The position numbers and the translations under genes were made by a program. Shown in pieces: positions 32,599-41,027 of a DNA stretch of 64,000 nt. Numbering within the stretch: the first letter of the stretch is position 1; the number at the start of each line of letters is the position of its first letter. The notes beneath the pieces were generated by a model, which was not told the DNA's origin, ran no database searches, and worked only from the letters and a program-made list of their open reading frames with translations. The DNA is from Candidatus Amarolinea dominans (GTDB lineage Bacteria > Chloroflexota > Anaerolineae > SSC4 > Amarolineaceae). The DNA is taken from positions 248,001 through 312,000 of the forward strand of contig JADJYJ010000006.1 of NCBI GenBank assembly GCA_016719785.1. The letters run 5' to 3'.

Positions 32599-35500
32599 TC
32601 AGACCGGCGGCGCGATCTGCGGGGCGGGCGAGACGCCCGCGCTCCCAGGGGCAACACCGTTGCTCTGGTGACGGAGCAGGATGCCGATGATCTGATCGGG
32701 CGTGACCGGCTTGCCGACGAACGCGTCCATGCCCGCGGCCAGGCAGGCATCCCTGTCTTCGCGCAGCACGCTGGCCGTCATCGCCACGATTATCGGTTGG
32801 CCGGCAGGCAGGTTCAGTTGGCGGATGCGGCGGGTGGCTTCCAGGCCATCCATGCCCGGCATCTGCACGTCCATCAGAATCACATCGTAAGGCTGGTGCG
32901 CCACCGCGTCCAGTACCTCGAAGCCATCGGCGGCCAGATCCGCCTTCACCCCCAGGCGCTTGAGGATCAAGAGGGCCACCTTCTGGTTGACCACATTATC
33001 TTCGGCCACCAGCACGCGCGTGTCAGGCCAGATATCAGACGCGCTGCTTGACGCCAGGCGCGGCGTCGGCGCGGCAATCGTGCGCTGATCGCTGGTCAGA
33101 TCGAGCAGGATGTCGTGCAGGCGCGCAGATTTCACTGGCTTCGACAGGTGCGTCGTGCGGGTCAGATCCGCCACTGCGCGCGCCACGTAGGTGTCAGCCA
33201 TGGGCGCCAGGATGATCAGCGGGCAGATCAACGGCGGATCGAGATGGCGTAGGGTTCGCGCCAGCTGTAGGCCATCGTAGTCGCTCATGCGCAGGCCGAG
33301 GATGGCGACATCTGGCAGCGGCGCATCGTTCTGCAGGCTGGCCACAGCCGCCGCGCCCGTGTCCACGGCCATGGACGTCATTCCCCATCGGTGTACTTGT
33401 GTCTGTAAGAATTGACGCGTGGCTGCATGACCGTCCACGAGCAGAACGTGCTTGCCGGCCAGGCGTTCATCGCGCTCGTTCCACGGCGCCTGGTCAGCGG
33501 TCACGCCCACCAGGACATTGACGTAGAAGGTGGAGCCGACGCCCGGCTCGCTCTCCACCCAGATCGAGCCATCCATCAACGCGGCCAGGCGCTGGCTGAT
33601 GGCCAATCCCAGGCCGGTGCCACCGTAGCGGCGGGTTGTCGAAGCATCTATCTGTGAGAAGGCACGAAAGAGGCGTTCTCTACGCTCGATGGGGATGCCG
33701 ATACCGGTGTCGCGAATGGCGATGTGCAAACGGAAGCGCTCGTTCACCGGTTCCCCGTCAACCGTGACGACGACTTCGCCGTGATCGGTAAATTTGACGG
33801 CGTTGCCGATGAGGTTGAGCAGAATCTGGCGCAGGCGCGGCATGTCACCGCTGAGCATGCCGGGGACTTCCGGCGCTACCAGGTAGGCCAACTCGATCTT
33901 CTTTTCGGCCGCTTTGGCGCTAACGAGGTCGAGCGCCTCTTCGATGCACTCGACCAGCCGGAAGGGGCGGTCTTCCAGCTCCAAAAGACCCGATTCGATC
34001 TTGGAAAAATCGAGAATTTCGTCAATGATGCTCAAGAGGGCATCACCGCTGGCATGGACGACGTTCAGCATCTCGATTTGTTCGGCGTTCAGCGCCGTGT
34101 CTACCAGCAGGCTCGTCATGCCAATCACGGCGTTGAGGGGCGTGCGGATTTCGTGACTCATGTGAGCCAGGAAGGCGCTCTTGGCCCGATTGGCTGCTTC
34201 CGCGGCATCCCTGGCCTGGCGCAGTTCGGCTTGGACCTGTTTGATGGTAGTGATGTCAGGAAAGGCGGCGAAGGCTGCGATCAATTCGCCGGCCTGGTTG
34301 AAGATGGGCGCCGCGCTGACCAGTTCCCAGCGTTCGTTACCGTGCCTGGTGCGAACCCGGTACTCCTGATTGTGGGTCGTGATGCCCTGCACCGCCAGGG
34401 CGAGCGGCATCTGCGCCACGGAGATCGGGTTCCCGGCAGCGTCGAAATGTTGCCAGGTAGGATTCAAGGTCAGCAGGGAGAGCTCCGGGGTGCGCGGTGC
34501 ATCCGCCATATCCAGGTGATGGCGCGTGGCCGAGTTGGCAATCCGAATGATGCCATCGGGCGCAGTAACCAATACCAGCGGGATGGGCGTTTGCTCCAGG
34601 GCAGCTTCCAGCATGGCTTTGGTGTCGGCCAGTTCCTTGTCAGCCTGCCTGCGTGCGGTGATGTCGCGCACGGTGATCAGGCGCCCGGTCAGGCGCCCGC
34701 GCTTGTCGGTCAGGGCGATCAGGCGCACGTCAACGAAGCGCGCAGCCAGGCCAAGCGCCGGTTGCGCGTCGAGGAGCAGCTCCTGCTGTTGGGTCTGTTG
34801 ATCGTCGAGCGTGGCGACCAGCGTGGGCCAGGGCGCAAGGGCTGTGCCAACACGCTGTCCGATCGGCAGGGTGGTCATGTCGAACATTTGCCTGGCGGCC
34901 GGGTTGGCATCAACAATGCGCCCCAGGTCGTCGAGCACGATGACGCCATCGCTCAGGTTCTCGATCAGGGCATCGCGCGCGACCGGCGCCAGGTCGAGCA
35001 ACTGAAAGCGCGTGAGCGCCCAGGCCAGGGCGATGCCGGTGAGCGAGAAGGAGATCGGCGTGAGATCGAAGCCGGGGAATGGGTTCAGATCGAGGATGTA
35101 GGACAGATTGCTGACGATGGGAAACGTGGCGCTCAGGATCAGGGCCGCGGCCTGACGTTGATAGAGCGCGGGGAAGCGGATCAGGCCGCGCAGCATGACC
35201 ACGGTGGCGGTCATGAGCGCAAGATAGCTATGGACTACCGCCAGCCAAAACCAGGGGCCATGCCCGTAGATGAGGCCGTTGTTGGGCGCCGGGGTGAAGT
35301 CGGTCCACAGCCAATGGTGCCAGCCGTTGGTGGCAGCGACGATGAAGGTGAGGAGCGGCATGATACCCAAGAGGGGGCGGTAGCGCCGCGGAATCCATTC
35401 GGACTGTTGGGTAAAGTCGAGCGTAAAGAGCAGATAGAAAACAGGCACACTGTGGGTGCTCAGGTAGGACACGACAGACCAGAAGATCTTGTTGGCAATC

Positions 35501-35679
35501 GGCACGGAAGCCGTCTCGAAACCAGCGGCCAGCGACCAGATGGAAACGGCCACGAGAAGGCCAACCAGATACGGGGCGCCCGGCATCCGGCGTCGCAGCC
35601 ACACGGCCCGCACAAGGATGAACAAGAGGCCGACCGTGAAGAATGAGATGATCGAATAGAATGAAAACTGCCAGGTCAT
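32599..35679 (-). CDS. Hybrid histidine kinase with 7TM sensor, PAS domains and two receiver domains
   Basis: About 1026 residues from ATG 35679; a TTG 39 bases upstream is possible and no ribosome site decides. Order: about seven TM helices (residues 1-220), PAS (NLSDGVIVLDDLGRIVDAN), a second PAS (LEQTPIPLVLVTAPDG), HisKA (FLAHMSHEIRTPLNAVIGM, His target), HATPase (NLIGNAVKFTDHGEV, DTGIGIP, GGTGLGLAISQRLAALMDGS), REC1 and REC2. REC2 is canonical (VLVAEDN, VILMDVQMPGMDG, FVGKP). REC1 has lost the phospho-acceptor Asp (AILGLRMSDYDG) and is degenerate. The C-terminus is encoded by a dispersed repeat (GCGGGCG-AGA-CGCCCGC hairpin, 32624-32640). The signal is unknown. Confidence 0.9.
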   Translation of the reverse strand: MTWQFSFYSIISFFTVGLLFILVRAVWLRRRMPGAPYLVGLLVAVSIWSLAAGFETASVPIANKIFWSVVSYLSTHSVPVFYLLFTLDFTQQSEWIPRRYRPLLGIMPLLTFIVAATNGWHHWLWTDFTPAPNNGLIYGHGPWFWLAVVHSYLALMTATVVMLRGLIRFPALYQRQAAALILSATFPIVSNLSYILDLNPFPGFDLTPISFSLTGIALAWALTRFQLLDLAPVARDALIENLSDGVIVLDDLGRIVDANPAARQMFDMTTLPIGQRVGTALAPWPTLVATLDDQQTQQQELLLDAQPALGLAARFVDVRLIALTDKRGRLTGRLITVRDITARRQADKELADTKAMLEAALEQTPIPLVLVTAPDGIIRIANSATRHHLDMADAPRTPELSLLTLNPTWQHFDAAGNPISVAQMPLALAVQGITTHNQEYRVRTRHGNERWELVSAAPIFNQAGELIAAFAAFPDITTIKQVQAELRQARDAAEAANRAKSAFLAHMSHEIRTPLNAVIGMTSLLVDTALNAEQIEMLNVVHASGDALLSIIDEILDFSKIESGLLELEDRPFRLVECIEEALDLVSAKAAEKKIELAYLVAPEVPGMLSGDMPRLRQILLNLIGNAVKFTDHGEVVVTVDGEPVNERFRLHIAIRDTGIGIPIERRERLFRAFSQIDASTTRRYGGTGLGLAISQRLAALMDGSIWVESEPGVGSTFYVNVLVGVTADQAPWNERDERLAGKHVLLVDGHAATRQFLQTQVHRWGMTSMAVDTGAAAVASLQNDAPLPDVAILGLRMSDYDGLQLARTLRHLDPPLICPLIILAPMADTYVARAVADLTRTTHLSKPVKSARLHDILLDLTSDQRTIAAPTPRLASSSASDIWPDTRVLVAEDNVVNQKVALLILKRLGVKADLAADGFEVLDAVAHQPYDVILMDVQMPGMDGLEATRRIRQLNLPAGQPIIVAMTASVLREDRDACLAAGMDAFVGKPVTPDQIIGILLRHQSNGVAPGSAGVSPAPQIAPPV

Positions 35680-35772
35680 GATGGGAATAGCATACGCCAA
35701 AAGAGGGTAAACGTCCAATTTGAGCCACTGACCGCACCCCTGGCACGGCCGCGCCGCCGTGCCCAGGTCAAC

Positions 35773-35801
35773 GTGACAGATTGGCCGGCCTGGCCTATAA
35801 T
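35773..35801 (+). promoter_or_regulatory. Sigma-70 promoter of mutM
   Basis: GTGACA (35773-35778), a 17-base spacer and TATAAT (35796-35801); start codon at 35848. Matches are 5/6 and 6/6. Confidence 0.75.
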
Positions 35802-35847
35802 CTGCGCCGGGCGAGTATGGAAAACGGGCGCGAGCGGGAGAGGCATC

Positions 35848-36660
35848 ATGCCAGAACTGCCTGAAGTAGAGACAATTGCACGTGAGTTACGCCGGGACCT
35901 GGTGGGAAGGCGCATTGTGGATGTCGAGGTGCGCTGGGAACGCACGATTGCGCTGCCTTCTGCGGCCGAGGTGAAGCCGCTGCTGGTCGGCCGCCAGATC
36001 ATGGGCACCGACCGTCGCGGCAAGTACCTGCTTTTTCCCCTCTCCGGCGGGCAGACGCTGGTCATTCATCTGCGTATGACCGGGCAGTTGCACGTGGTAG
36101 GCCCCGAAGCGACGCCTGACAAGCACACGCACCTGGTGTTGACGCTGGATTCAGGTCGGCGCCTCTTTTTTCGGGACATGCGTAAGTTTGGGCGGGTCTA
36201 TGTGGTGGCTGATGTGGCTACGATTTTGCGCCAACTAGGGCCGGAGCCGCTCAATCCTGATTTGACCCCGCAGCAGTTGGCCGCGCGCCTGGCCGGGCGC
36301 AAGGCGCCGATCAAAAGCCTGCTGCTCGATCAACGCGTGGTGGCCGGCATCGGCAACATCTACGCCGATGAGATTCTGTTTGCGGCCAGCATTGACCCGC
36401 GGCGCCCCGGCGGTGATTTGCAGATGAATGAGATTGCGCGCATCCACACGGTGACGCGTCAGGTGTTGGCCCAGGCCATCTTCGATCATGGCAGCAGTCT
36501 GCAGAACTATCAGCGTCCTGGCGGCGCCAAAGGGCAGAACCAGGAGCGGCACCAGGTCTTTCGGCGCACGGGCAAGCCGTGTGCGCGCTGTGGAACGGCG
36601 ATTGTGCGCGTGGTGATCGGGCAGCGGGCCACGCATTTCTGCCCGCAGTGCCAGCGTTGA
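35848..36660 (+). CDS. mutM: Formamidopyrimidine-DNA glycosylase (Fpg/MutM)
   Basis: A 270-residue base-excision repair enzyme that removes 8-oxoguanine and formamidopyrimidines and nicks the abasic site. The mature N-terminus PELPEVETIARELRRDL has the catalytic Pro and the conserved Glu. The Lys of DRRGKYLLFPL is in place. The H2TH region KSLLLDQRVVAGIGNIYADE is clear, and the C-terminal zinc finger is CARCGT...FCPQCQ with four Cys. GGAGAGG lies just upstream of ATG 35848. Confidence 0.97.
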   Translation: MPELPEVETIARELRRDLVGRRIVDVEVRWERTIALPSAAEVKPLLVGRQIMGTDRRGKYLLFPLSGGQTLVIHLRMTGQLHVVGPEATPDKHTHLVLTLDSGRRLFFRDMRKFGRVYVVADVATILRQLGPEPLNPDLTPQQLAARLAGRKAPIKSLLLDQRVVAGIGNIYADEILFAASIDPRRPGGDLQMNEIARIHTVTRQVLAQAIFDHGSSLQNYQRPGGAKGQNQERHQVFRRTGKPCARCGTAIVRVVIGQRATHFCPQCQR

Positions 36661-36666
36661 GACCGC

Positions 36667-36885
36667 TCAGGCCAGCGGGGTGTGCTTGGCGGCGTTGAAC
36701 TGTGCCAATAATTCCTGCTCGCGGGCGCTGGCGGCCTGCTTGCCCTCTGCCAACGCCTGAGTGACACGGTTGCGCACCTGCGTCTGTAGATCATCGCCAG
36801 AGGCCGGCGTCAGCAGGAGGCCGGTCACGTAACCGGTCGCCATGCTCAAGCCGATGCCCACAAAATATCCAAGTATTTTTTTCAT
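36667..36885 (-). CDS. Small YtxH-like membrane-anchored protein
   Basis: A 72-residue protein, MKKILGYFVGIGLSMATGYV. One N-terminal glycine-rich TM helix is followed by LLTPASGDDLQTQVRNRVTQ and a charged helical tail. The TP-x-SG-x-x-L motif after the helix is the YtxH-family hallmark. Function in the family is not established (general stress in Bacillus). It is convergent with mutM, with only six bases between stop codons. Confidence 0.75.
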   Translation of the reverse strand: MKKILGYFVGIGLSMATGYVTGLLLTPASGDDLQTQVRNRVTQALAEGKQAASAREQELLAQFNAAKHTPLA

Positions 36886-36943
36886 GTCCTGATGCCCTTT
36901 TGTTCCTGTGCTTTTCCGCTGTGTTTGTCCCCGGTTGCGTCTA

Positions 36944-37555
36944 TTATACACCGGGCGGCGATAGACAAACAAACAGGCCGCGGCAGAAACGCGGCCTGTG
37001 TTTGTTTGGGGCAAGATCAGGGATCAGCGGTCGTTGCTGCGATTGAGTAGCCCTTGCAGCAGGAAAGCCCAAACCCGCGAGGATGATGAAGATCGGCCAC
37101 AGGCGGGCTAACTGCTGCGCCAGGTCGCCTTCGATGGCGCCGGTGGTGTAGGCGAAACCTACAGCCGCCACGGCCAGGCCGATGAACGCCCACAGGAGCT
37201 GACCCCAGCGCCGCCAGTGCAAGAGCCAGTTGATGCCGCTGCTGACGCCGAGCAGGAACGGGAAGATGGGCCAGGCAACCTCCCATTCTTGCCCAAACCA
37301 ATTGAGGTTGTACCAGCCCAGGAAGAAGACGCCGAGCAGGGTCATAAAGATGGCGCCGCCCAGGTCATCGGGATCGGCTGTGGGGTTGGTGAAGTAGCGG
37401 ATGATCAGGGCGATGCCGCCGATGACCAGGAAGATTGGCCAAAAGGCCTCCAGGCGAACGCCCGGCACGTTCAGGTTTTGCAGTAAGAACCAGACGCCCA
37501 CCAGGATCAGAATGATGGCGGGAATGATCGGTCTTGTACGTGTTGGGTCATCCAT
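36944..37555 (-). CDS. LiaF-TM-like polytopic membrane protein with probable 3' frameshift
   Basis: 203 residues as read, with about six TM helices (IPAIILILVGVWFLLQNLNV; FWPIFLVIGGIALIIRYF and others) of the DUF5668/LiaF-TM type. The final readable family-like segment is WPIFIILAGLGF. A one-base shift near 37061-37067 would continue as LLQGLLNRSNDR and stop at 37024, a natural ending placed just before the terminator at 36968-37005. The frame as present instead reads through that terminator into a Pro/Arg-rich tail of about 40 residues. So a frameshift mutation or base-calling error is likely. Confidence 0.75.
   Translation of the reverse strand: MDDPTRTRPIIPAIILILVGVWFLLQNLNVPGVRLEAFWPIFLVIGGIALIIRYFTNPTADPDDLGGAIFMTLLGVFFLGWYNLNWFGQEWEVAWPIFPFLLGVSSGINWLLHWRRWGQLLWAFIGLAVAAVGFAYTTGAIEGDLAQQLARLWPIFIILAGLGFPAARATQSQQRPLIPDLAPNKHRPRFCRGLFVCLSPPGV
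36968..37005 (-). terminator. Terminator of the LiaF-like gene
   Basis: Minus strand: ACAGGCCGCG pairs with CGCGGCCTGT around TTTCTGC or so, followed by TTGTTTGTCT. It lies inside the extended reading frame, which supports an earlier natural stop at 37024. Confidence 0.75.
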
Positions 37556-37590
37556 GTTTTTTCCCCTCTGAGACGAACAGATTGATGCGG

Positions 37591-37655
37591 AAGCCTGGCT
37601 TCCGGGAGAAGCCAGGCCTTTTTGTCAGCGGCCCGGCTTCTCTCAGAAGCCGGGC
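37591..37655. terminator. Two adjacent hairpins between pspC-like and LiaF-like genes
   Basis: GCCTGGCTTC/GAAGCCAGGC (37593-37617) is followed by TTTTT on the plus strand. GCCCGGCTTCT/AGAAGCCGGGC (37631-37655) follows it. Both are downstream of the PspC gene on the minus strand. Confidence 0.55.
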
Positions 37656-37666
37656 TGCCGGCGTTG

Positions 37667-38392
37667 TCAGATAACGGTGCTGTTGGACGGCGTAACCGCT
37701 TCCTCGGCGGGCGCTTCGGGGATGACGATCAAGGCCAGGATGTAGAGCATCACGCCGAGGCCCACGGTGGAGAGTGACGCAATGACCCACACGATACGCA
37801 CCAGGCGGGCATCGAGACCCAGGTACGCGGCCAGGCCGGCGCAGACACCGCCGATGACGCGGTTGCTGCGGCTGCGCAGCAGGGCGCGATCACCGCGCAC
37901 GATGCCCTTCCAATCCACGCCGCGGCCGGAGATGCCGAGCAGCAGGACGATGCCCACGCCGATGAGCACGGCCGGCCAGAACAACTGCCAGAAGGTGCGC
38001 CACAGGCCGCGCAGGGGGATCACATCGAAATTGCTCAGCAGGAAGAGGATGCCCGCGGCCACCAGGACGCCGCCCCAGAGCAGGCCACGATTGCTGTCAC
38101 GGCTGGCCCATGCGCGCACGTCAGCCCCACGCCGCGTCACCGTCGGCTTGCTGGCGGCATGTTCTACCGTCTCTTCCGGCAGCACGATGGCCATGACGAT
38201 GTAGGCCAGGGCGCCGGCTCCCCCAAAGAGAACTGAAATCAGCCAGACAATACGAATCAAGGTGGGGTCAACCCCCAGAAACTCGGCCAAACCGCCAGCC
38301 ACACCGGCCACCTGCCGCTCGGTGCGCGAGCGGTAGATACGGTGCGGTTCGTAATGCGGTGTTCCTTCGATGATCACCGGTTGTTGATTCAT
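37667..38392 (-). CDS. Membrane protein with two PspC domains flanking a LiaF-like segment
   Basis: 241 residues. ATG 38392 (MNQQPVIIEG) is preferred because GGAG lies seven bases upstream; ATG 38398 is too close to it. PspC domain 1 is RIYRSRTERQVAGVAGGLAE plus TM helix; a middle pair of helices (LLWGGVLVAAGILFLLSNFD) resembles LiaF; PspC domain 2 is RSRSNRVIGGVCAGLAAYLG plus helix. PspC proteins sense or relay envelope stress in other bacteria. It is upstream of the LiaF-like gene on the same strand, so both may belong to one envelope-stress unit (inference). Confidence 0.85.
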   Translation of the reverse strand: MNQQPVIIEGTPHYEPHRIYRSRTERQVAGVAGGLAEFLGVDPTLIRIVWLISVLFGGAGALAYIVMAIVLPEETVEHAASKPTVTRRGADVRAWASRDSNRGLLWGGVLVAAGILFLLSNFDVIPLRGLWRTFWQLFWPAVLIGVGIVLLLGISGRGVDWKGIVRGDRALLRSRSNRVIGGVCAGLAAYLGLDARLVRIVWVIASLSTVGLGVMLYILALIVIPEAPAEEAVTPSNSTVI

Positions 38393-38595
38393 GGTCATAC
38401 TCCTTGTGTCCGTTTTTTGTTACCTGGGCGGCATCGCCGTCCAGTGCTCAGAGTCTTCGTTCATGCACTCAGCCTGTAATACGCAGAACTGCCGGGCAAG
38501 GTTGCAGACGAACCTGCATGGACGCAATTCCGGTCGGCGCAGGCCGACCTGGCGGCGGAACGCCCTTGCGCCCCGAATTCATTCGGCGGCTGGGC

Positions 38596-38632
38596 AAAAA
38601 AAGCCCTTGCCGGAAATACCCGGCAAGGGCTT
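38596..38632 (-). terminator. Terminator of ftsH
   Basis: Minus strand: AGCCCTTGCCGG pairs with CCGGCAAGGGCT, followed by TTTTTTT. It starts about 24 bases after the ftsH stop codon. Confidence 0.92.
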
Positions 38633-38655
38633 GATTGGCGTGTTGGCTGCCTGGT

Positions 38656-40641
38656 CTAGGCCGGCAAGGGTGCTGGCGTGCCGGGTAGCGTGCCGCGCTG
38701 CTCACGGCGTTCGTCGGTTGGGCGCGGGGTCGAGATGGGACCGACACTGCTGGGCGACGGGCCGCGTTGGGTTGGCGGCGCCTGCTCCGGCAGGTCCGAC
38801 AGCAAGGCCACGAACTCCTCGTGTGACAACGTCTCTTTCTGGATCAAGGTCTTGGCCAACAGGTCCAGCTTTTCGCGGTAAGTTGACAGAATTTCTTTGG
38901 CTCGCACGTACGCTTCATTCACGAGACGGCGCACCTCGTGGTCAATCTCTTCGGCCACATCCTCACTGTAGTTGCGCTGCTCGGCGACTTCACGCCCCAT
39001 GAAAATCATATCCGCCTTACGACCGAACACCATGGGGCCGAGTTTGGTGCTCATACCGTATTGCGTCACCATCGAGCGTGCCAGTTTGGTCACGTGATCG
39101 AGGTCACTGGCGGCGCCGTTGGTGATGTCGGTGAACACCAGGGCTTCGGCCGCGCGGCCGCCCAGGGTCATCGCCAGTTCATCCTCGAACTTGTTCTTGC
39201 TCTTGAGAACACTGTCGTTTTCCGGCACGGCCATTGTGTAGCCCAGGGCCATGCCGCGCGAGATGATGCTGATCTTATGAATGGGATCACAGTTCGGCAG
39301 CATGTGCCCAACCAGCGCATGACCCGCCTCATGATAGGCGATGATCTCTTTCTCGCGGTCCGAAATAATGCGGCTGCGTCGCTCCGGCCCCGCCATCACC
39401 CGCTCCACGGCCTCCTGCAATTCAGGCATACCGATTTTGCGCTTGTTGCGTCGCGCCGTCAGGATGGCTGCTTCGTTCAGCAGATTCTCCAGGTCAGCGC
39501 CGACAAAGCCCGGGGTCTGCCGCGCCAGCGATTCCATTTCGACATCGGCCGCCAGCGGTTTGCCCTTGGCATGTACCTCCAGGATCGCTCTGCGCCCCCT
39601 CATGTCAGGGCGGTCCATAACCACCTGGCGGTCGAAACGACCAGGGCGCAGCAACGCGGGGTCCAGGATGTCCGGCCGATTAGTGGCCGCGACGACGATG
39701 ATATTAGTCACGGTATCGAAGCCGTCCATCTCCACCAGGATCTGATTCAGCGTCTGCTCGCGCTCGTCATGGCTGCCGCCCAGACCCGCGCCGCGATGGC
39801 GACCGACAGCATCAATCTCATCAATGAAGATGATGCATGGGTTGTTGCGTTTGGCCTGCTCGAACAGATCACGCACGCGGCTGGCGCCAACACCAACGAA
39901 CATTTCCACGAATTCGGAGCCGGAAATAGAGAAGAAGGGCACGCCAGCTTCACCGGCCACTGCCTTGGCCATCAGCGTCTTGCCAGTGCCGGGTGCGCCG
40001 ACCATCAGGACGCCCTTGGGGATGCGCGCGCCGAGGGCAACGAATTTCTGTGGTTCTTTGAGAAACTCAACCACTTCCTGCAGCTCTTGTTTGGCCTCAT
40101 CCGCACCGGCCACGTCGGCAAAGGTGACTGTTGGCTTGTCGCCGGTGAACATGCGCGCCCGGCTCTTACCAAAGGCCATCGCCTGATTGTTACCGCCCTG
40201 CGCCTGACGCAGCAAGAAGAAGAAGAGGGCGCCGACAAACACCAGCGGCAGCAGGCTGCCCAGGAAGGTCAGCCAGTTGCCCACGTCACTGGGCGGATCC
40301 ACCCGCAGGTCAAGCCGTCGAAGTTGTTCGGCGGTCACACCCAGGTTGGTCAATTGCTCGGTCAGGCCGATGATCGGTTCTTTGCGCGAAATGATGACCT
40401 GGTCACTCGCCTTACAGGCTGTCTCTGTGGCTCTGCGACCGTCGGCGCACACACGCACGCGCACTTCGTCGCCCACAATGGCGACCGAGGCGACTTTGCC
40501 TTGTTTGATCCATTCGGCAATCGTGGAAATTTCCTGCGTTTCAACCTGGCTGGTCTGAGGGAACAGGCTGAAGAAAAGCGCCGCCACAGCCACCAGGATG
40601 AGTAGATATACAAAACCGTTCTTTGTCCAATTGGCGTTCAA
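38656..40641 (-). CDS. ftsH: ATP-dependent zinc metalloprotease FtsH
   Basis: A 661-residue membrane AAA+ protease that degrades damaged or regulatory membrane proteins. GGGAGGA lies about 13 bases before ATG 40641. Order: TM1 (VYLLILVAVAALFFSLF), a periplasmic domain of about 80 residues, TM2 (LLPLVFVGALFFFLL), AAA+ domain with Walker A GAPGTGKTLMAK, Walker B CIIFIDEIDAVG and SRH region ATNRPDILDPALLRPGRFDR, then the zinc site HEAGH and its downstream acidic ligand region. The C-terminus has a Pro-rich tail of about 40 residues. Length is normal. Confidence 0.98.
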   Translation of the reverse strand: MNANWTKNGFVYLLILVAVAALFFSLFPQTSQVETQEISTIAEWIKQGKVASVAIVGDEVRVRVCADGRRATETACKASDQVIISRKEPIIGLTEQLTNLGVTAEQLRRLDLRVDPPSDVGNWLTFLGSLLPLVFVGALFFFLLRQAQGGNNQAMAFGKSRARMFTGDKPTVTFADVAGADEAKQELQEVVEFLKEPQKFVALGARIPKGVLMVGAPGTGKTLMAKAVAGEAGVPFFSISGSEFVEMFVGVGASRVRDLFEQAKRNNPCIIFIDEIDAVGRHRGAGLGGSHDEREQTLNQILVEMDGFDTVTNIIVVAATNRPDILDPALLRPGRFDRQVVMDRPDMRGRRAILEVHAKGKPLAADVEMESLARQTPGFVGADLENLLNEAAILTARRNKRKIGMPELQEAVERVMAGPERRSRIISDREKEIIAYHEAGHALVGHMLPNCDPIHKISIISRGMALGYTMAVPENDSVLKSKNKFEDELAMTLGGRAAEALVFTDITNGAASDLDHVTKLARSMVTQYGMSTKLGPMVFGRKADMIFMGREVAEQRNYSEDVAEEIDHEVRRLVNEAYVRAKEILSTYREKLDLLAKTLIQKETLSHEEFVALLSDLPEQAPPTQRGPSPSSVGPISTPRPTDERREQRGTLPGTPAPLPA

Positions 40642-40796
40642 GGAGTCCTCCCCGCCCGGCTAATGTGAGTTGGCTGCCGGACGGCGGTTACCTGCAACCG
40701 TGGCGGCATTATACCAGAAACTCACTGAATACGCTAGCTGTTTAGATTACAATCAATTATGCGGCGCAGACCGCCAAATCAACCCTGAACAGACCT

Positions 40797-40825
40797 TTGA
40801 CAGCCTGCCTGCACCGTGCTATACT
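40797..40825 (+). promoter_or_regulatory. Consensus promoter ahead of the cobalamin riboswitch
   Basis: TTGACA (40797-40802), a 17-base spacer and TATACT (40820-40825). Predicted start of transcription is near 40832, just before the riboswitch aptamer. The stretch 40642-40796 shows no gene. Confidence 0.85.
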
Positions 40826-40839
40826 GCCGTCATTCAACA

Positions 40840-41005
40840 ATCTAGCAGGGCCATGCAAGCGCAGGCACACCGCTGTGTCGTGCGCAACGTGGGGGAAACC
40901 GGTTCGAAGCCGGTGCTGTGCCGCAACTGTCATCATGGAACATTGATCTGTCACATTGATCTGTCCATGTAAGCCAGAATACCCACCTCATGGTCGCTCT
41001 GGAAC
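40840..41005 (+). ncRNA. Cobalamin (B12) riboswitch aptamer
   Basis: The sequence holds the conserved B12-box pieces in order: GGGGGAAACCGG, then GCCGGTGCTGTGCCGCAACT (RCTGNNCCGCAACTGT element near 40909-40930), a variable arm with ATCATGG...CCATGT, and AAGCCAGAATACCCACCT (GCCAGGANACC element, 40971-40988). Spacing fits the AdoCbl-type family. The end points are approximate. It is followed by a terminator-like hairpin at 41051-41080. The controlled genes are the transcobalamin-like proteins and probably the ECF genes beyond them. Confidence 0.92.
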
Positions 41006-41027
41006 CTTCGAGCGAAAGGGTCTGGGC

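Noticed and set aside
33724..35646. Open frame of about 640 codons antisense to the 7TM hybrid kinase
   Set aside because: Shadow of a gene with clear PAS, HisKA and HATPase domains on the other strand.
38938..40605. Open frame of about 555 codons antisense to ftsH
   Set aside because: Complement shadow of the FtsH AAA+ and protease domains.
40956..41027. Earlier start at 40956 for the barrel-repeat protein
   Set aside because: It lies inside the conserved cobalamin riboswitch aptamer.
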